Of a stretch of DNA of 64,000 nucleotides, positions 33,979-42,312 are shown one piece after another. The translations under genes and the position numbers were made by a program. Under the pieces are notes generated by a model. The model saw only the letters and a program-made list of their open reading frames with translations. It made no database searches and was not told the origin of the DNA. The DNA comes from Adhaeribacter arboris (GTDB lineage: Bacteria; Bacteroidota; Bacteroidia; Cytophagales; Hymenobacteraceae). Position 1 is the first letter of the stretch, and each line of letters begins with the position of its first letter. The DNA is taken from contig NZ_PYFT01000001.1 of NCBI RefSeq assembly GCF_003023845.1, forward strand, positions 5,890,001-5,954,000, read 5' to 3'.

Positions 33979-34762
33979 CTCTTTGCGAATAGCCCCGAAT
34001 TACGCCTCGCTCCGATGTTCGGAAGAAGTTAATAATCTCATCGCGTTCGTCGCTGGGCAGCATTTCCAACTCAATTCTATCTAAAGCTTTGCTGTGGTTC
34101 ATGCCACCCAGAAACAAGGTGCGGTAGATTTCCTGAATTTCGTTTATTTTTTCGTTAGAAAATCCCCGGCGACGCAAGCCAATAGAGTTCACTCCGGCAT
34201 AGGTAAGCGGCTCGCGGGCGGCTTTCACGAAGGGGGGCACATCTTTACGCACCAGCGATCCTCCGCCAACCATAGCGTGCGCGCCAATTTTTACAAATTG
34301 CTGCACCGCGGTGGTGCCACCAATAATAGCGTAATCCTGAATTTCGATGTGACCGGCCAACTGTACGGAGTTTACCACAATTACATTATTCGCGATCATA
34401 CAATCGTGGGCAATGTGCACGTAGGCCATTATTAAGCAATTGTTGCCGATATTAGTGGTATTTTTATCCATGGCCGTACCCCGGTTAATGGTAACGCATT
34501 CCCGGATAACGGTATTATCCCCAATAAATACGGTGCTGGGCTCCCCTTTGTATTTTAAATCCTGGGGAGCAGCGGATATGACACAGCCGGGGTACAACTT
34601 GCAATTTTTGCCAATGCGCGCCCCTTCCATAATGGTTACATTAGGACCTACCCACGTACCTTCGCCAATTTCGACATTTTTATAAATGGTGGAAAAAGGT
34701 TCAACTACTACATTTTGCGCAATTTTAGCTTCTGGGTGAATATAGGCTAATGGTTGATTCAT
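33968..34762 (-). CDS. lpxA: Acyl-ACP--UDP-N-acetylglucosamine O-acyltransferase
   Basis: 264 residues. Hexapeptide repeats of the left-handed beta-helix fill residues 8-190 (AYIHPEAKIAQNVVVEPFST; VEIGEGTWVGPNVTIMEGAR). Expected LpxA landmarks: GEPSTVFIGDNTVIRECVTI, NRGTAMD and the catalytic His in YVHIAHDCMI (about 122). The C-terminal helical domain starts near NSIGLRRRGFSNEKINEIQE. The enzyme moves a 3-hydroxyacyl chain to UDP-GlcNAc, the first step of lipid A synthesis in the cytosol. Confidence 0.95.
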   Translation of the reverse strand: MNQPLAYIHPEAKIAQNVVVEPFSTIYKNVEIGEGTWVGPNVTIMEGARIGKNCKLYPGCVISAAPQDLKYKGEPSTVFIGDNTVIRECVTINRGTAMDKNTTNIGNNCLIMAYVHIAHDCMIANNVIVVNSVQLAGHIEIQDYAIIGGTTAVQQFVKIGAHAMVGGGSLVRKDVPPFVKAAREPLTYAGVNSIGLRRRGFSNEKINEIQEIYRTLFLGGMNHSKALDRIELEMLPSDERDEIINFFRTSERGVIRGYSQRDED

Positions 34763-34770
34763 TCTTTCTT

Positions 34771-34924
34771 TTAATTAAAAATTAGGAATTAAAAATTAGA
34801 AATTAAGATGGCAGGTAATGGAATGAGTTAAATTCTAGCCAAGGTAAGTTTGAAGTAGTAAATCAAAAAAAATGCTAAAAACATTCCGGTTAATTTCTAA
34901 TTCAAAATTTCTAATTCAAATTCT
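34771..34924. repeat. Inverted AATTAGAAATTA tracts between lpxC-fabZ and lpxA
   Basis: TTAATTAAAAATTAGGAATT then AAAAATTAGAAATTAAG at 34771-34807 and the opposite-strand version TTAATTTCTAATTCAAAATT then TCTAATTCAAATT at 34891-34924 bracket the 160-bp gap. The second abuts the lpxC-fabZ stop. A similar piece is at 52067-52095. Possible large hairpin in the transcript; role unknown. Confidence 0.5.
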
Positions 34925-34925
34925 T

Positions 34926-36323
34926 TTACACCCCTTCCTTCCGGACGATGCTCGCCGACATTTCGGCTTCCATCACTACTTTGCCGTTTACAAAGGCTTT
35001 CCCTTCCATTTTAGCAATACCTCTTTTTATGGGCGCTAGTAACCAGCATTTAAAAATAATGGTATCGCCCGGAATAACCTTACGACGGAAACGGCATTTA
35101 TCTACGCCCAAAAAATAAGTCCAGTAATTTTCCGGGTCCGGCACGGTGCTGAGTACCAGAATACCGCCGGTTTGGGCCATGGATTCTATCTGGTAAACGC
35201 CGGGATAGACCGGATTGGTGGGAAAATGACCCTGAAACTGCGGCTCGTTCATGGTTACATTTTTCACCCCAATTACGGTGCTTTCGTCGAGGTAAATAAT
35301 TTTATCAATTAATACGAAGGGAAAGCGGTGCGGCAGCGTTTGCGTAATTTTATTAATATCCATCACTGGTTCCTTGGTAGGATCGTAAACCGGCACATTT
35401 TGGATGGCTACTTCCAGCATTTGTTTTTTAATCTTTTTGGCAAAGGCCACATTCGCCGCATGACCAGGACGGGCCGCCAAAATCTGTCCTTTTAAGGGAC
35501 GGCCGACTAGGGCTAAATCGCCGATAAGATCGAGTAGTTTATGCCGGGCCGGTTCATTTTTGTAACGCAGTTCAACGTTATTTAAAATGCCTTCTTTTTT
35601 TACCGCTACTTTGGGCTTATTCAATAAAGTGGCTAAGTTACTCAGTTCTTCTTCGGTAACTACCCGGTCTACAACCACAATGGCATTGGCTAAATCGCCC
35701 CCCTTAATTAAATTTTGTTTATAAAGAGCTTCCAGTTCGTGCAGAAAGCAAAAAGTACGGCTCGAAGCAATTTGGTCCCGAAACTGATCGATGGCCGTAA
35801 TGGAAGCGTGCTGACTTCCCAGAACCGGCGAATTATAATCTACCATTACGGTAACCCGGTAATCGTTTAAAGGTAAGGCGGCTAACTCTACTTCGCGTTC
35901 GCTGTCTTTGTAATGGATACCGTGCGGAATTTCAAAAAAATTGCGGAGCGCATTCTGTTCTTCCAGCCCTACTGCTTCCAGGGCATGAATAAACTCAATG
36001 GAAGAACCATCCATAATGGGCGGCTCTGGTCCATCTAATTGAATCAGAATATTATCGATCTCTAAACCCACCATGGCGGCTAGGGTATGTTCCACCGTAT
36101 TAATGCGCGCCCCGTTTTGTTCGATGGTAGTACCCCGCGACAAATCCACCACATTATCTACGTCGGCGGCCACTATGGGCTGACCGGGTAAGTCGATACG
36201 CTGAAATTTATAGCCATGATTTACCGGCGCGGGTAAAAAAGTCATGTTGGCCATTACGCCCGTATGTAGGCCGATGCCCGAAACTGTTACCGGCGATTGA
36301 ATGGTATGTTGTTTATCGTTCAT
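34926..36323 (-). CDS. lpxC-fabZ: Bifunctional UDP-3-O-acyl-GlcNAc deacetylase / 3-hydroxyacyl-ACP dehydratase
   Basis: 465 residues, a fusion typical of Bacteroidota. LpxC part (1-305): zinc site His79 in INTVEHTLAAM and the pair in ARHKLLDLIGDLALVG. FabZ part (about 318-465): TLPHRFPFVLIDKI and GHFPTNPVYPGVYQIESMAQ with the catalytic His and Glu. LpxC commits UDP-acyl-GlcNAc to lipid A; FabZ dehydrates 3-hydroxyacyl-ACP for fatty-acid elongation. Fusing the two enzymes that compete for hydroxyacyl chains may balance the two pathways. Possible promoter at 36444. Confidence 0.95.
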   Translation of the reverse strand: MNDKQHTIQSPVTVSGIGLHTGVMANMTFLPAPVNHGYKFQRIDLPGQPIVAADVDNVVDLSRGTTIEQNGARINTVEHTLAAMVGLEIDNILIQLDGPEPPIMDGSSIEFIHALEAVGLEEQNALRNFFEIPHGIHYKDSEREVELAALPLNDYRVTVMVDYNSPVLGSQHASITAIDQFRDQIASSRTFCFLHELEALYKQNLIKGGDLANAIVVVDRVVTEEELSNLATLLNKPKVAVKKEGILNNVELRYKNEPARHKLLDLIGDLALVGRPLKGQILAARPGHAANVAFAKKIKKQMLEVAIQNVPVYDPTKEPVMDINKITQTLPHRFPFVLIDKIIYLDESTVIGVKNVTMNEPQFQGHFPTNPVYPGVYQIESMAQTGGILVLSTVPDPENYWTYFLGVDKCRFRRKVIPGDTIIFKCWLLAPIKRGIAKMEGKAFVNGKVVMEAEMSASIVRKEGV

Positions 36324-36443
36324 TTACTAAGTACGCGTAACGTTTTAAGTGATACGTTTTACGTTTATAATTTATTGGCTATCAGAAATTATTGAAATTT
36401 GGCCTGAGTGTAAGGTAATACTCTTACTAATGAATACATCCGC

Positions 36444-36476
36444 CAAAGTTAAATTTTTTCTTTTAGTTCGTTCAAT
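36444..36476 (-). promoter_or_regulatory. Candidate internal promoter for lpxC-fabZ
   Basis: Minus strand TAACTTTG (36451-36444), overlapping the lpxD stop codon, with ATTG 21 bp upstream (36476-36473). Leader of about 115 nt. It would let lpxC-fabZ be expressed apart from lpxD. Confidence 0.4.
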
Positions 36477-37471
36477 TGCTTTTCCAGTTCCGGTAAACGC
36501 CGCAATACGGCTAAAGCCCGTAAATTTTGCTTATAATCAAAAGCGGGTGAGCCCTGAATAATGGTGCCTTCTTCTTTTATAGATTTAGAAACTCCGGATT
36601 GGGCGCCCACGGTAGTTTTATTGGCTAAGGCTATATGCCCTACAATGCCTACCTGACCGGCAATAACACAGTTATCCCCAATTTTAGCGGAGCCGGAAAT
36701 TCCGGTTTGCGCCGCAATTACCGTATGGCGGCCAACTTCCACGTTGTGTGCCAGCATCACCAGGTTGTCTATTTTGGTGCCTTCGCGAATAATAGTAGAA
36801 CCCATGGTAGCACAATCAATGGTAGTATTAGCGCCTACATTTACGTTGTCTTCCAGAATAACATTGCCTAATTGAGGAATATCTTTGTACGTGCCGTCTT
36901 TTTGCGGGGCAAAACCAAAGCCATGGCTGCCAATAACCGCACCCGCGTGGATAATGCAATCCTTACCAATCACAGAATCCGCGTAAATTTTAGCGCCCGC
37001 AAAAATAGTGGTATTATCGCCAATTTTTACATTATCGCCAATGTAGGCCTGGGGGTAAATGCGCACGTTTTTACCAATCTGGCAGTTATGGCCAATATAC
37101 GAAAAAGCGCCGCGGTAATGTGCTTCGCCAATGGTAACGTTCTGCCCAATAAAGCTAGGTTCTTCTACGCCCTGCAACAAGCGACTTTTAACCTTTTGGT
37201 ATTCTTCCAGCAAACGCGTAAAACTCAGATAAGGATCTTCGACCCGGATAAGAGCCGCTGTAGTAGGTTGTTTTAAAACCAGGGAGTGCGCTACAATTAC
37301 CGCCGTGGCCTGAGTGGTATATATGTAGTGTTCGTATTTAAGATTAGACAAAAAAGCCAGGGAACCTTCTCGGGCTTCTTCAATTTTCTCTAGTTTATAA
37401 ACGGAAGCTGTTGCATCGCCTTCTACTTTCCCTCCTAATAATTCAGCTATTTGTCCGACGGTAAATTTCAT
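36449..37471 (-). CDS. lpxD: UDP-3-O-(3-hydroxyacyl)glucosamine N-acyltransferase
   Basis: 340 residues. N-terminal uridine-binding domain (1-100: FTVGQIAELLGGKVEGDATA), then a long left-handed beta-helix (about 105-310) with GAVIGSHGFGFAPQKDGTYK and the catalytic His of LAHNVEVGRHTVIAAQTGIS, then a C-terminal helix (RRLPELEKQLNELKEKI). LpxD adds the second acyl chain in lipid A synthesis. It is the first gene of the lpxD / lpxC-fabZ / lpxA / ABC ATPase run. Confidence 0.95.
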   Translation of the reverse strand: MKFTVGQIAELLGGKVEGDATASVYKLEKIEEAREGSLAFLSNLKYEHYIYTTQATAVIVAHSLVLKQPTTAALIRVEDPYLSFTRLLEEYQKVKSRLLQGVEEPSFIGQNVTIGEAHYRGAFSYIGHNCQIGKNVRIYPQAYIGDNVKIGDNTTIFAGAKIYADSVIGKDCIIHAGAVIGSHGFGFAPQKDGTYKDIPQLGNVILEDNVNVGANTTIDCATMGSTIIREGTKIDNLVMLAHNVEVGRHTVIAAQTGISGSAKIGDNCVIAGQVGIVGHIALANKTTVGAQSGVSKSIKEEGTIIQGSPAFDYKQNLRALAVLRRLPELEKQLNELKEKI

Positions 37472-37521
37472 GCGCCAAAATTAATAAAGAATTTAATTAA
37501 AGTGCGATTTCTTTGGGGTAG

Positions 37522-37529
37522 CAAAGGTA
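37522..37529 (-). promoter_or_regulatory. Candidate -7 element for the lpx operon
   Basis: Minus strand TACCTTTG followed by C, a very good match to TAnnTTTG; leader of about 44 nt to the lpxD ATG. A second match, TAATTTTG, lies at 37483-37476, only 5 nt before the ATG. No clear -33. Confidence 0.5.
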
Positions 37530-37855
37530 ATATTGTTGCCAAATCTCTAATAGATTATCCGGAAATAAGAAAGAATAATTAGTAGAATAGTCGATTTTAC
37601 TAAATAACACGGGTCTTTCGAAGGTTTGGGAGCAGGAAAACGAAGGGACGGAAAGCGCAATAAACCAATTAATAGAGTGTTCCGGTTAAATAAAATTAGG
37701 AATGAAGTTAGCTACAACAAAAAAGAGGTAAGTAAAATGAGAAAAACTGGGGTACGAACCGGATTCAGAACTAGCCTGTTGTAAAATTTAAAAATTGCGT
37801 GCTATTTTAAGGTAAATTACAAAAAAAACTGACCTATACCTTATCCGGATAGTAC
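37530..37855. other. Gene-free stretch between lpxD and the small lipoprotein gene
   Basis: AT-rich, no gene, no hairpin with a T run and no repeat shared with the rest of the window. Nothing supportable beyond the lpx promoter candidates at its left edge. Confidence 0.5.
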
Positions 37856-38137
37856 ATGCTAAGACTTTTAACCTTCATCGCTTTCTTTTTTGTCCTGGCA
37901 TTCGTCGGCGGATGTTCCGAAGATGACGCTCCTCTGGCAGACTGCCCCAGTACGGCGTATATTAACGGTTTAATCCAGCAGGTAGATGCAATTAATGCGG
38001 AAGTAAGTGTATTACAAACCCAGTTACCAAATGCGCAAGGGGCGGATAAAGATGCTATTACCGTTAAAATTAAAAGTGCAAATGACCGAAAAGATACTAT
38101 CTTAAAAGAATTAAATAATTATCGCCACTGTTTGTAA
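37856..38137 (+). CDS. Small lipoprotein with a coiled coil
   Basis: 93 residues. MLRLLTFIAFFFVLAFVGGC is a lipoprotein signal with Cys20 as the lipid site (lipobox FVGGC), followed by acidic SEDD. Such acidic residues after the Cys resemble the surface lipoprotein export signal of Bacteroidota. The mature part (residues about 35-90: INGLIQQVDAINAEVSVLQT then QLPNAQGADKDAITVKIKSA) is a charged helix or coiled coil, with a second Cys near each end of the mature chain (Cys29, Cys92) that could bond. No family known. Convergent with the next gene. Confidence 0.7.
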   Translation: MLRLLTFIAFFFVLAFVGGCSEDDAPLADCPSTAYINGLIQQVDAINAEVSVLQTQLPNAQGADKDAITVKIKSANDRKDTILKELNNYRHCL

Positions 38138-38180
38138 CAGTTTGGTGAAAAGTGGTTTACTGCTTCTAGGTGTTATTAAG

Positions 38181-38783
38181 CTATATATTTATTTTCTTTA
38201 TTGTGCTATACTCTTTTAAAGTTTTAAACACCGAATTGTTGCTAATAACTTCCTGTTCGCACTTTTTACTGGTTATATCCACGTTCTTTTCATCCATCAT
38301 TTTATAGGTGCTATCTATCATTGCATGGTCAAGAGAATATAATTTGGTTACTTTTTCTATAGTGAATTTATCGAAATCGTCTTCTCCTGGGCAAATAGTA
38401 TTGAAAGCGCCTACTTGTTTTTCGAAAGCAAATGTATTTCCATTATCATCAAAATAATGGCTGTAAACTATTTCCCAATCGCCACTCTCGCTAAAAGGGT
38501 ACTCTGAAATTCGAATAATTTTGCCGGAGGTGTTTTTTAGAATGTTAAATGTAACTTCTATTTCGTTAGGCCATTTTTCATGAATAACTTCTATTAAAGT
38601 GTCCTGGTTTGGTACCTTTACTAGTACCGTAAGTTGTTTTAGATTTCGTTGGAATAAAGTATCGATGAAGATTTTCCTTTTGTATAATTCTTCCCTTGAA
38701 GAAAAAACTTTGGAAGTTGAGTCTTTCTTTGTACTACAGGCTGCAGCTATTCCGATAAGGAATGCTATATAAATTATCCGCAT
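38181..38783 (-). CDS. Lipoprotein of unknown function
   Basis: 200 residues. MRIIYIAFLIGIAAAC is a lipoprotein signal with Cys16, followed by STKKDSTSK. The body is mixed (QLTVLVKVPNQDTLIEVIHE then KWPNEIEVTFNIL; ESGDWEIVYSHYFDDNGNTF) and ends in a Lys/Glu-rich tail. Codon use is more AT-rich by eye than that of the flanking core genes. No family recognised. Together with the convergent gene at 37856 it separates lpxD from the HD hydrolase that in other Bacteroidota is often its direct neighbour. Confidence 0.7.
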   Translation of the reverse strand: MRIIYIAFLIGIAAACSTKKDSTSKVFSSREELYKRKIFIDTLFQRNLKQLTVLVKVPNQDTLIEVIHEKWPNEIEVTFNILKNTSGKIIRISEYPFSESGDWEIVYSHYFDDNGNTFAFEKQVGAFNTICPGEDDFDKFTIEKVTKLYSLDHAMIDSTYKMMDEKNVDITSKKCEQEVISNNSVFKTLKEYSTIKKINI

Positions 38784-38886
38784 TTTAAATAATAACCAAT
38801 TGTAGAAAAATTATAACTTAGTTATCAAAAGTCGAATAGATTTAATGGTTGTTTATTTACAATTAAATTAGTACTAAACACAAAAA

Positions 38887-40149
38887 TCAATGCGTAATTT
38901 CCTTCGGGTAACACACAAAATACTTTTCTACGGTAGTACTCAGGGCATGAATGTTCGGTAAATCGGAGGCATCGGCTACATCCACTACGTGGCCGATTTT
39001 GGTTAATACATCAATGGATTTGCCGTGGCCTTCGTAGGCGTTATTGCTAATCTTACCCGAAATCATTAGGTACGGCACTTCAAATTCGTTTACTTTAAAT
39101 TTTTCCTGAATCAATTCGGCAATGCCTAACAACATCTCCTGGTCGAAGGGGCTGCTGGAGATAAGTATTTTAAATAATTTGCGTTCGAGTAAACTGGTGG
39201 CCAGAAAAGATAAAATTTTATCGGCATGCGCGCACCAGGTTTTAATGCCTTGCCAGATATCGTAATCGTCGAGCGCGGTAAATTTTTGCAAAATAGAATT
39301 CTCGGCTTGAAAATCGGCTAAAGATATGTTCTCGGCCAGAAAAAAAGTAAGCGCCGCGCTGGCGGGTACATCTACGCCCGATTGATGCAGAAAGCGCGCG
39401 CGTTGCACCAGTTTAATGAGCATGTGTTCGGCGCTTAGTACGGTTTTATGCAAATAAACTTGCCAGTACATGAGGCGCCGGCTCACCAGAAAGTTTTCGA
39501 TGGAATAAATGGCTTTTTCTTCTACCACCAAACGGTCATCGGCTACGTTCAGCATTTTTATAATACGATCGGCGCCAATCTTTCCTTCCAAAACGCCGGT
39601 GTAAAAAGAATCGCGGTTCAAATAATCGAGCCGGTCTACGTCTAACTGGCTGGCCACTAACTGGTGAAAAAAGCGGCGCGGATACGCATTTGTAAATATT
39701 TTAATGGCTAGACTCAATCTTCCGTGAAACACCTCGTTTAATTGGTGCATGATGTGTACCGAAAGCTGCTCGTGGGTTACATTTTTAAAAATAGAAGTTT
39801 CTAAGGCGTGCGAGAACGGACCGTGACCTACATCGTGTAATAAAATAGCCAGCAGCGAAGCTTCGCATTCTTTCTCAGAAATTTCGTTATTTTTGCTGCT
39901 TAAAGTTTGTAACGCATTGTTCATGAGGTGCATGGCCCCAAGAGCGTGATGAAAACGGGTATGCAACGCGCCCGGATAGACAAAATCCGTTAAGCCCAAT
40001 TGTTTTATTCGCCGCAGGCGCTGAAAATAAGGATGCTCGATGATATCGAATAAAAGGTCCGACGGAACCGTAATAAATCCGTATACAGGGTCGTTAAAAA
40101 TTTTTTTCTTATTCAAGGGATAATCGGGTTGGCCGTTGTTTGTTGGCAA
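38887..40149 (-). CDS. HD-domain phosphohydrolase (dGTPase-like)
   Basis: 420 residues. HD motif parts: TRFHHALGAMHLMNNAL (His in the first helix), LLAILLHDVGHGPFSHALE (the HD pair), and the later Asp in VASQLDVDRLDYLNRDSFYT. This is the COG1078 type, related to deoxynucleotide triphosphohydrolases; activity on dNTPs is likely but not shown. No membrane segment, so cytosolic. It is divergent from porX, with starts 160 bp apart. Confidence 0.88.
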   Translation of the reverse strand: MPTNNGQPDYPLNKKKIFNDPVYGFITVPSDLLFDIIEHPYFQRLRRIKQLGLTDFVYPGALHTRFHHALGAMHLMNNALQTLSSKNNEISEKECEASLLAILLHDVGHGPFSHALETSIFKNVTHEQLSVHIMHQLNEVFHGRLSLAIKIFTNAYPRRFFHQLVASQLDVDRLDYLNRDSFYTGVLEGKIGADRIIKMLNVADDRLVVEEKAIYSIENFLVSRRLMYWQVYLHKTVLSAEHMLIKLVQRARFLHQSGVDVPASAALTFFLAENISLADFQAENSILQKFTALDDYDIWQGIKTWCAHADKILSFLATSLLERKLFKILISSSPFDQEMLLGIAELIQEKFKVNEFEVPYLMISGKISNNAYEGHGKSIDVLTKIGHVVDVADASDLPNIHALSTTVEKYFVCYPKEITH

Positions 40150-40309
40150 TTATGGATTGGAAAGATTCGTAAATATCCGCGCTACTTTACGGAAATAATA
40201 ACCGTTTACCGGTTTTTCCTGTTAATAAATGAACCCAACGGCTGCCGCTAACTATATTGGCAACCGCAACCAACCAATAAAAAGCACGATTTGTTTTAAA
40301 AATAAAACT

Positions 40310-41872
40310 ATGCAAAGATATAATATTTTATGGGCCGACGACGAAATAGACTTGTTGAAGCCACATATTCTTTTCCTGGAAGACAAAGGGTACGATATTA
40401 CCCCGGTTCCCAGCGGAGCGGATGCTATTGAGAAATGTTCGGAAAATAATTACGACGTTGTTTTTCTGGATGAGAACATGCCGGGAATTTCCGGCCTCGA
40501 AACCCTCTCCGAAATTAAAGCGCTTAAACCTACTATACCGGTAGTAATGATTACCAAAAGTGAGGAAGAGCACATTATGGAAGAAGCTATCGGCGCCAAA
40601 ATTGCCGATTACCTTATTAAACCGCTCAATCCTAACCAGATATTATTGTCGGTTAAAAAAATTCTGGATAACAAACGGCTCGTTTCCGAAAAAACCAATA
40701 GCAGTTACCAGCGCGATTTCCGTACTTTGGGCATGGCTTTCGGCGAACGCTTAAGCCACGAAGAATGGGCCGAAAACTATAAAAAACTGGTACGCTGGGA
40801 ATTGGAAATCGACGAAACCGAAGGTAAAAGCATGGCCGATGTTATCAGCATGCAAAAAGACGAAGCGAATTCTAACTTCGCTAAGTTTGTAATGGATAAT
40901 TATGAAGAATGGATTAACGACGAAGTAGACGAACGGCCGCTCATGTCGCATGAACTTTTTAAGGAACGCGTTTTTCCTATAATGAAAGAAAGTGCCCAGA
41001 CAGTTTATTTTGTGCTGATTGATAACCTGCGCTACGACCAGTGGAAAGTGCTGGAGCCCATTATTGCCGATTATTTTACCGTGGATAACGAGGAAATGTA
41101 TTATTCCATTTTGCCTACTACCACGGCCTACGCCCGAAACGCTATTTTTGCCGGCATGATGCCTTCGGAAATTCAGAAAAGGTATCCTAACTTATGGGTA
41201 AACGACGACGAAGAAGAAGGAAAAAATTTGCAGGAGCCGGAATTTATGCAAATCTTGTTTCAGCAAAACCGTATTCAAGATAAATTCAGTTACAATAAAA
41301 TCACGAATATTCAGGCCGGTAAAGACTTGGTGAGTAAATTCAGTAATCTGGATAAAAACAAATTAAACGTAATCGTGTATAATTTCGTGGATATGCTGTC
41401 GCATGCCCGTACCGATAGCACCATGGTCCGCGAACTGGCTCCCGACGAATCAGCGTATCGTTCGCTTACCCGGTCTTGGTTTTTGCACTCGCCTTTGTTC
41501 GAAACTTTAAAATTAATCGCGGAGAAAAAAGGAAAATTAATTATTACCACCGACCACGGTACTATTCGCTGCAAGCGGCCATTTAAAATTATCGGCGACC
41601 GGAATACCAATACCAATCTACGCTATAAACACGGTAAAAACCTGGGCTTTACCGATAAAGACGTGTACGTGGTACGTAAACCGGAACGGATTTTTCTGCC
41701 AAAAGAGAACATTTCAACGGCATACGTGTTTGCCTTAGAAGATTACTTTTTTGCTTACCCGAATAATTTTAATTATTACGTAAATTATTATAAAGATACT
41801 TTCCAGCACGGCGGCGTGTCGCTGGAAGAAGTAATTATCCCGTTTGTGACGCTTTCGCCAAAAAATGCTTAA
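40310..41872 (+). CDS. porX: PorX-type response regulator with PglZ phosphatase domain
   Basis: 520 residues from the ATG at 40310 (MQRYNILWADDEIDLLKPHI); an in-frame ATG at 40229 would add 27 residues unlike the family. Receiver domain (1-120) with Asp54 in VVFLDENMPGISG and Lys in LIKPLNPNQ; a helical linker; then a PglZ (alkaline-phosphatase-like) domain (about 205-518) with the metal and nucleophile motifs FVLIDNLRYDQW, TTAYARNAIFAGMMP and ITTDHGTIRCKRP. PorX, with the kinase PorY, controls the type IX secretion system and cleaves oligonucleotide-type substrates in studied species. It overlaps tsaE by 8 bp. Confidence 0.92.
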   Translation: MQRYNILWADDEIDLLKPHILFLEDKGYDITPVPSGADAIEKCSENNYDVVFLDENMPGISGLETLSEIKALKPTIPVVMITKSEEEHIMEEAIGAKIADYLIKPLNPNQILLSVKKILDNKRLVSEKTNSSYQRDFRTLGMAFGERLSHEEWAENYKKLVRWELEIDETEGKSMADVISMQKDEANSNFAKFVMDNYEEWINDEVDERPLMSHELFKERVFPIMKESAQTVYFVLIDNLRYDQWKVLEPIIADYFTVDNEEMYYSILPTTTAYARNAIFAGMMPSEIQKRYPNLWVNDDEEEGKNLQEPEFMQILFQQNRIQDKFSYNKITNIQAGKDLVSKFSNLDKNKLNVIVYNFVDMLSHARTDSTMVRELAPDESAYRSLTRSWFLHSPLFETLKLIAEKKGKLIITTDHGTIRCKRPFKIIGDRNTNTNLRYKHGKNLGFTDKDVYVVRKPERIFLPKENISTAYVFALEDYFFAYPNNFNYYVNYYKDTFQHGGVSLEEVIIPFVTLSPKNA

Positions 41873-42302
41873 AACAGAACCGGATAGTTATGTTTTAAAC
41901 GTAACCTCAAAAGAAGATTTATCCTGGGCGGCGACCGAAGTAATTCGGTTTGCCGCCGATGAAAAGATTTGGTTATTTGAAGGGGATATGGCCGCCGGTA
42001 AAACCACGTTTATCAAAGCTATTTGTGCCGCCAAAGGAGTAACGGATGCGGTAAGCAGCCCAACGTATAGCCTGGTAAACGAGTACGAAACTGCGGAGCA
42101 GGAAAGGCTGTATCATTTCGATTTCTACCGGATTAACAGCGAAGAGGAAGCATTAGAGATGGGAGTGTTGGATTATTTTGATTCCGGGAACTTATGTTTA
42201 ATTGAATGGCCTTCTAAAATAAAATCGTTATTGCCCGAAACGTATTTGCTCGTAACTTTGGAAGTTGGTGCCGGGGAGGCGCGTACTATTACGTTGAAAT
42301 GA
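41865..42302 (+). CDS. tsaE: tRNA threonylcarbamoyladenosine biosynthesis ATPase TsaE
   Basis: 145 residues, normal. Walker A GDMAAGKTTFIKAICAA (about 41), SPTYSLVNEYE (about 65), HFDFYRINSEEEALEMG and CLIEWPSK (the conserved Trp). TsaE works with TsaB and TsaD to put the t6A modification on position 37 of ANN-reading tRNAs. Its start lies inside the end of porX and its stop is 10 bp before the alanine-dehydrogenase-like gene, so the three likely form one transcript. Confidence 0.95.
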   Translation: MLKTEPDSYVLNVTSKEDLSWAATEVIRFAADEKIWLFEGDMAAGKTTFIKAICAAKGVTDAVSSPTYSLVNEYETAEQERLYHFDFYRINSEEEALEMGVLDYFDSGNLCLIEWPSKIKSLLPETYLLVTLEVGAGEARTITLK

Positions 42303-42312
42303 TAATCTTACT

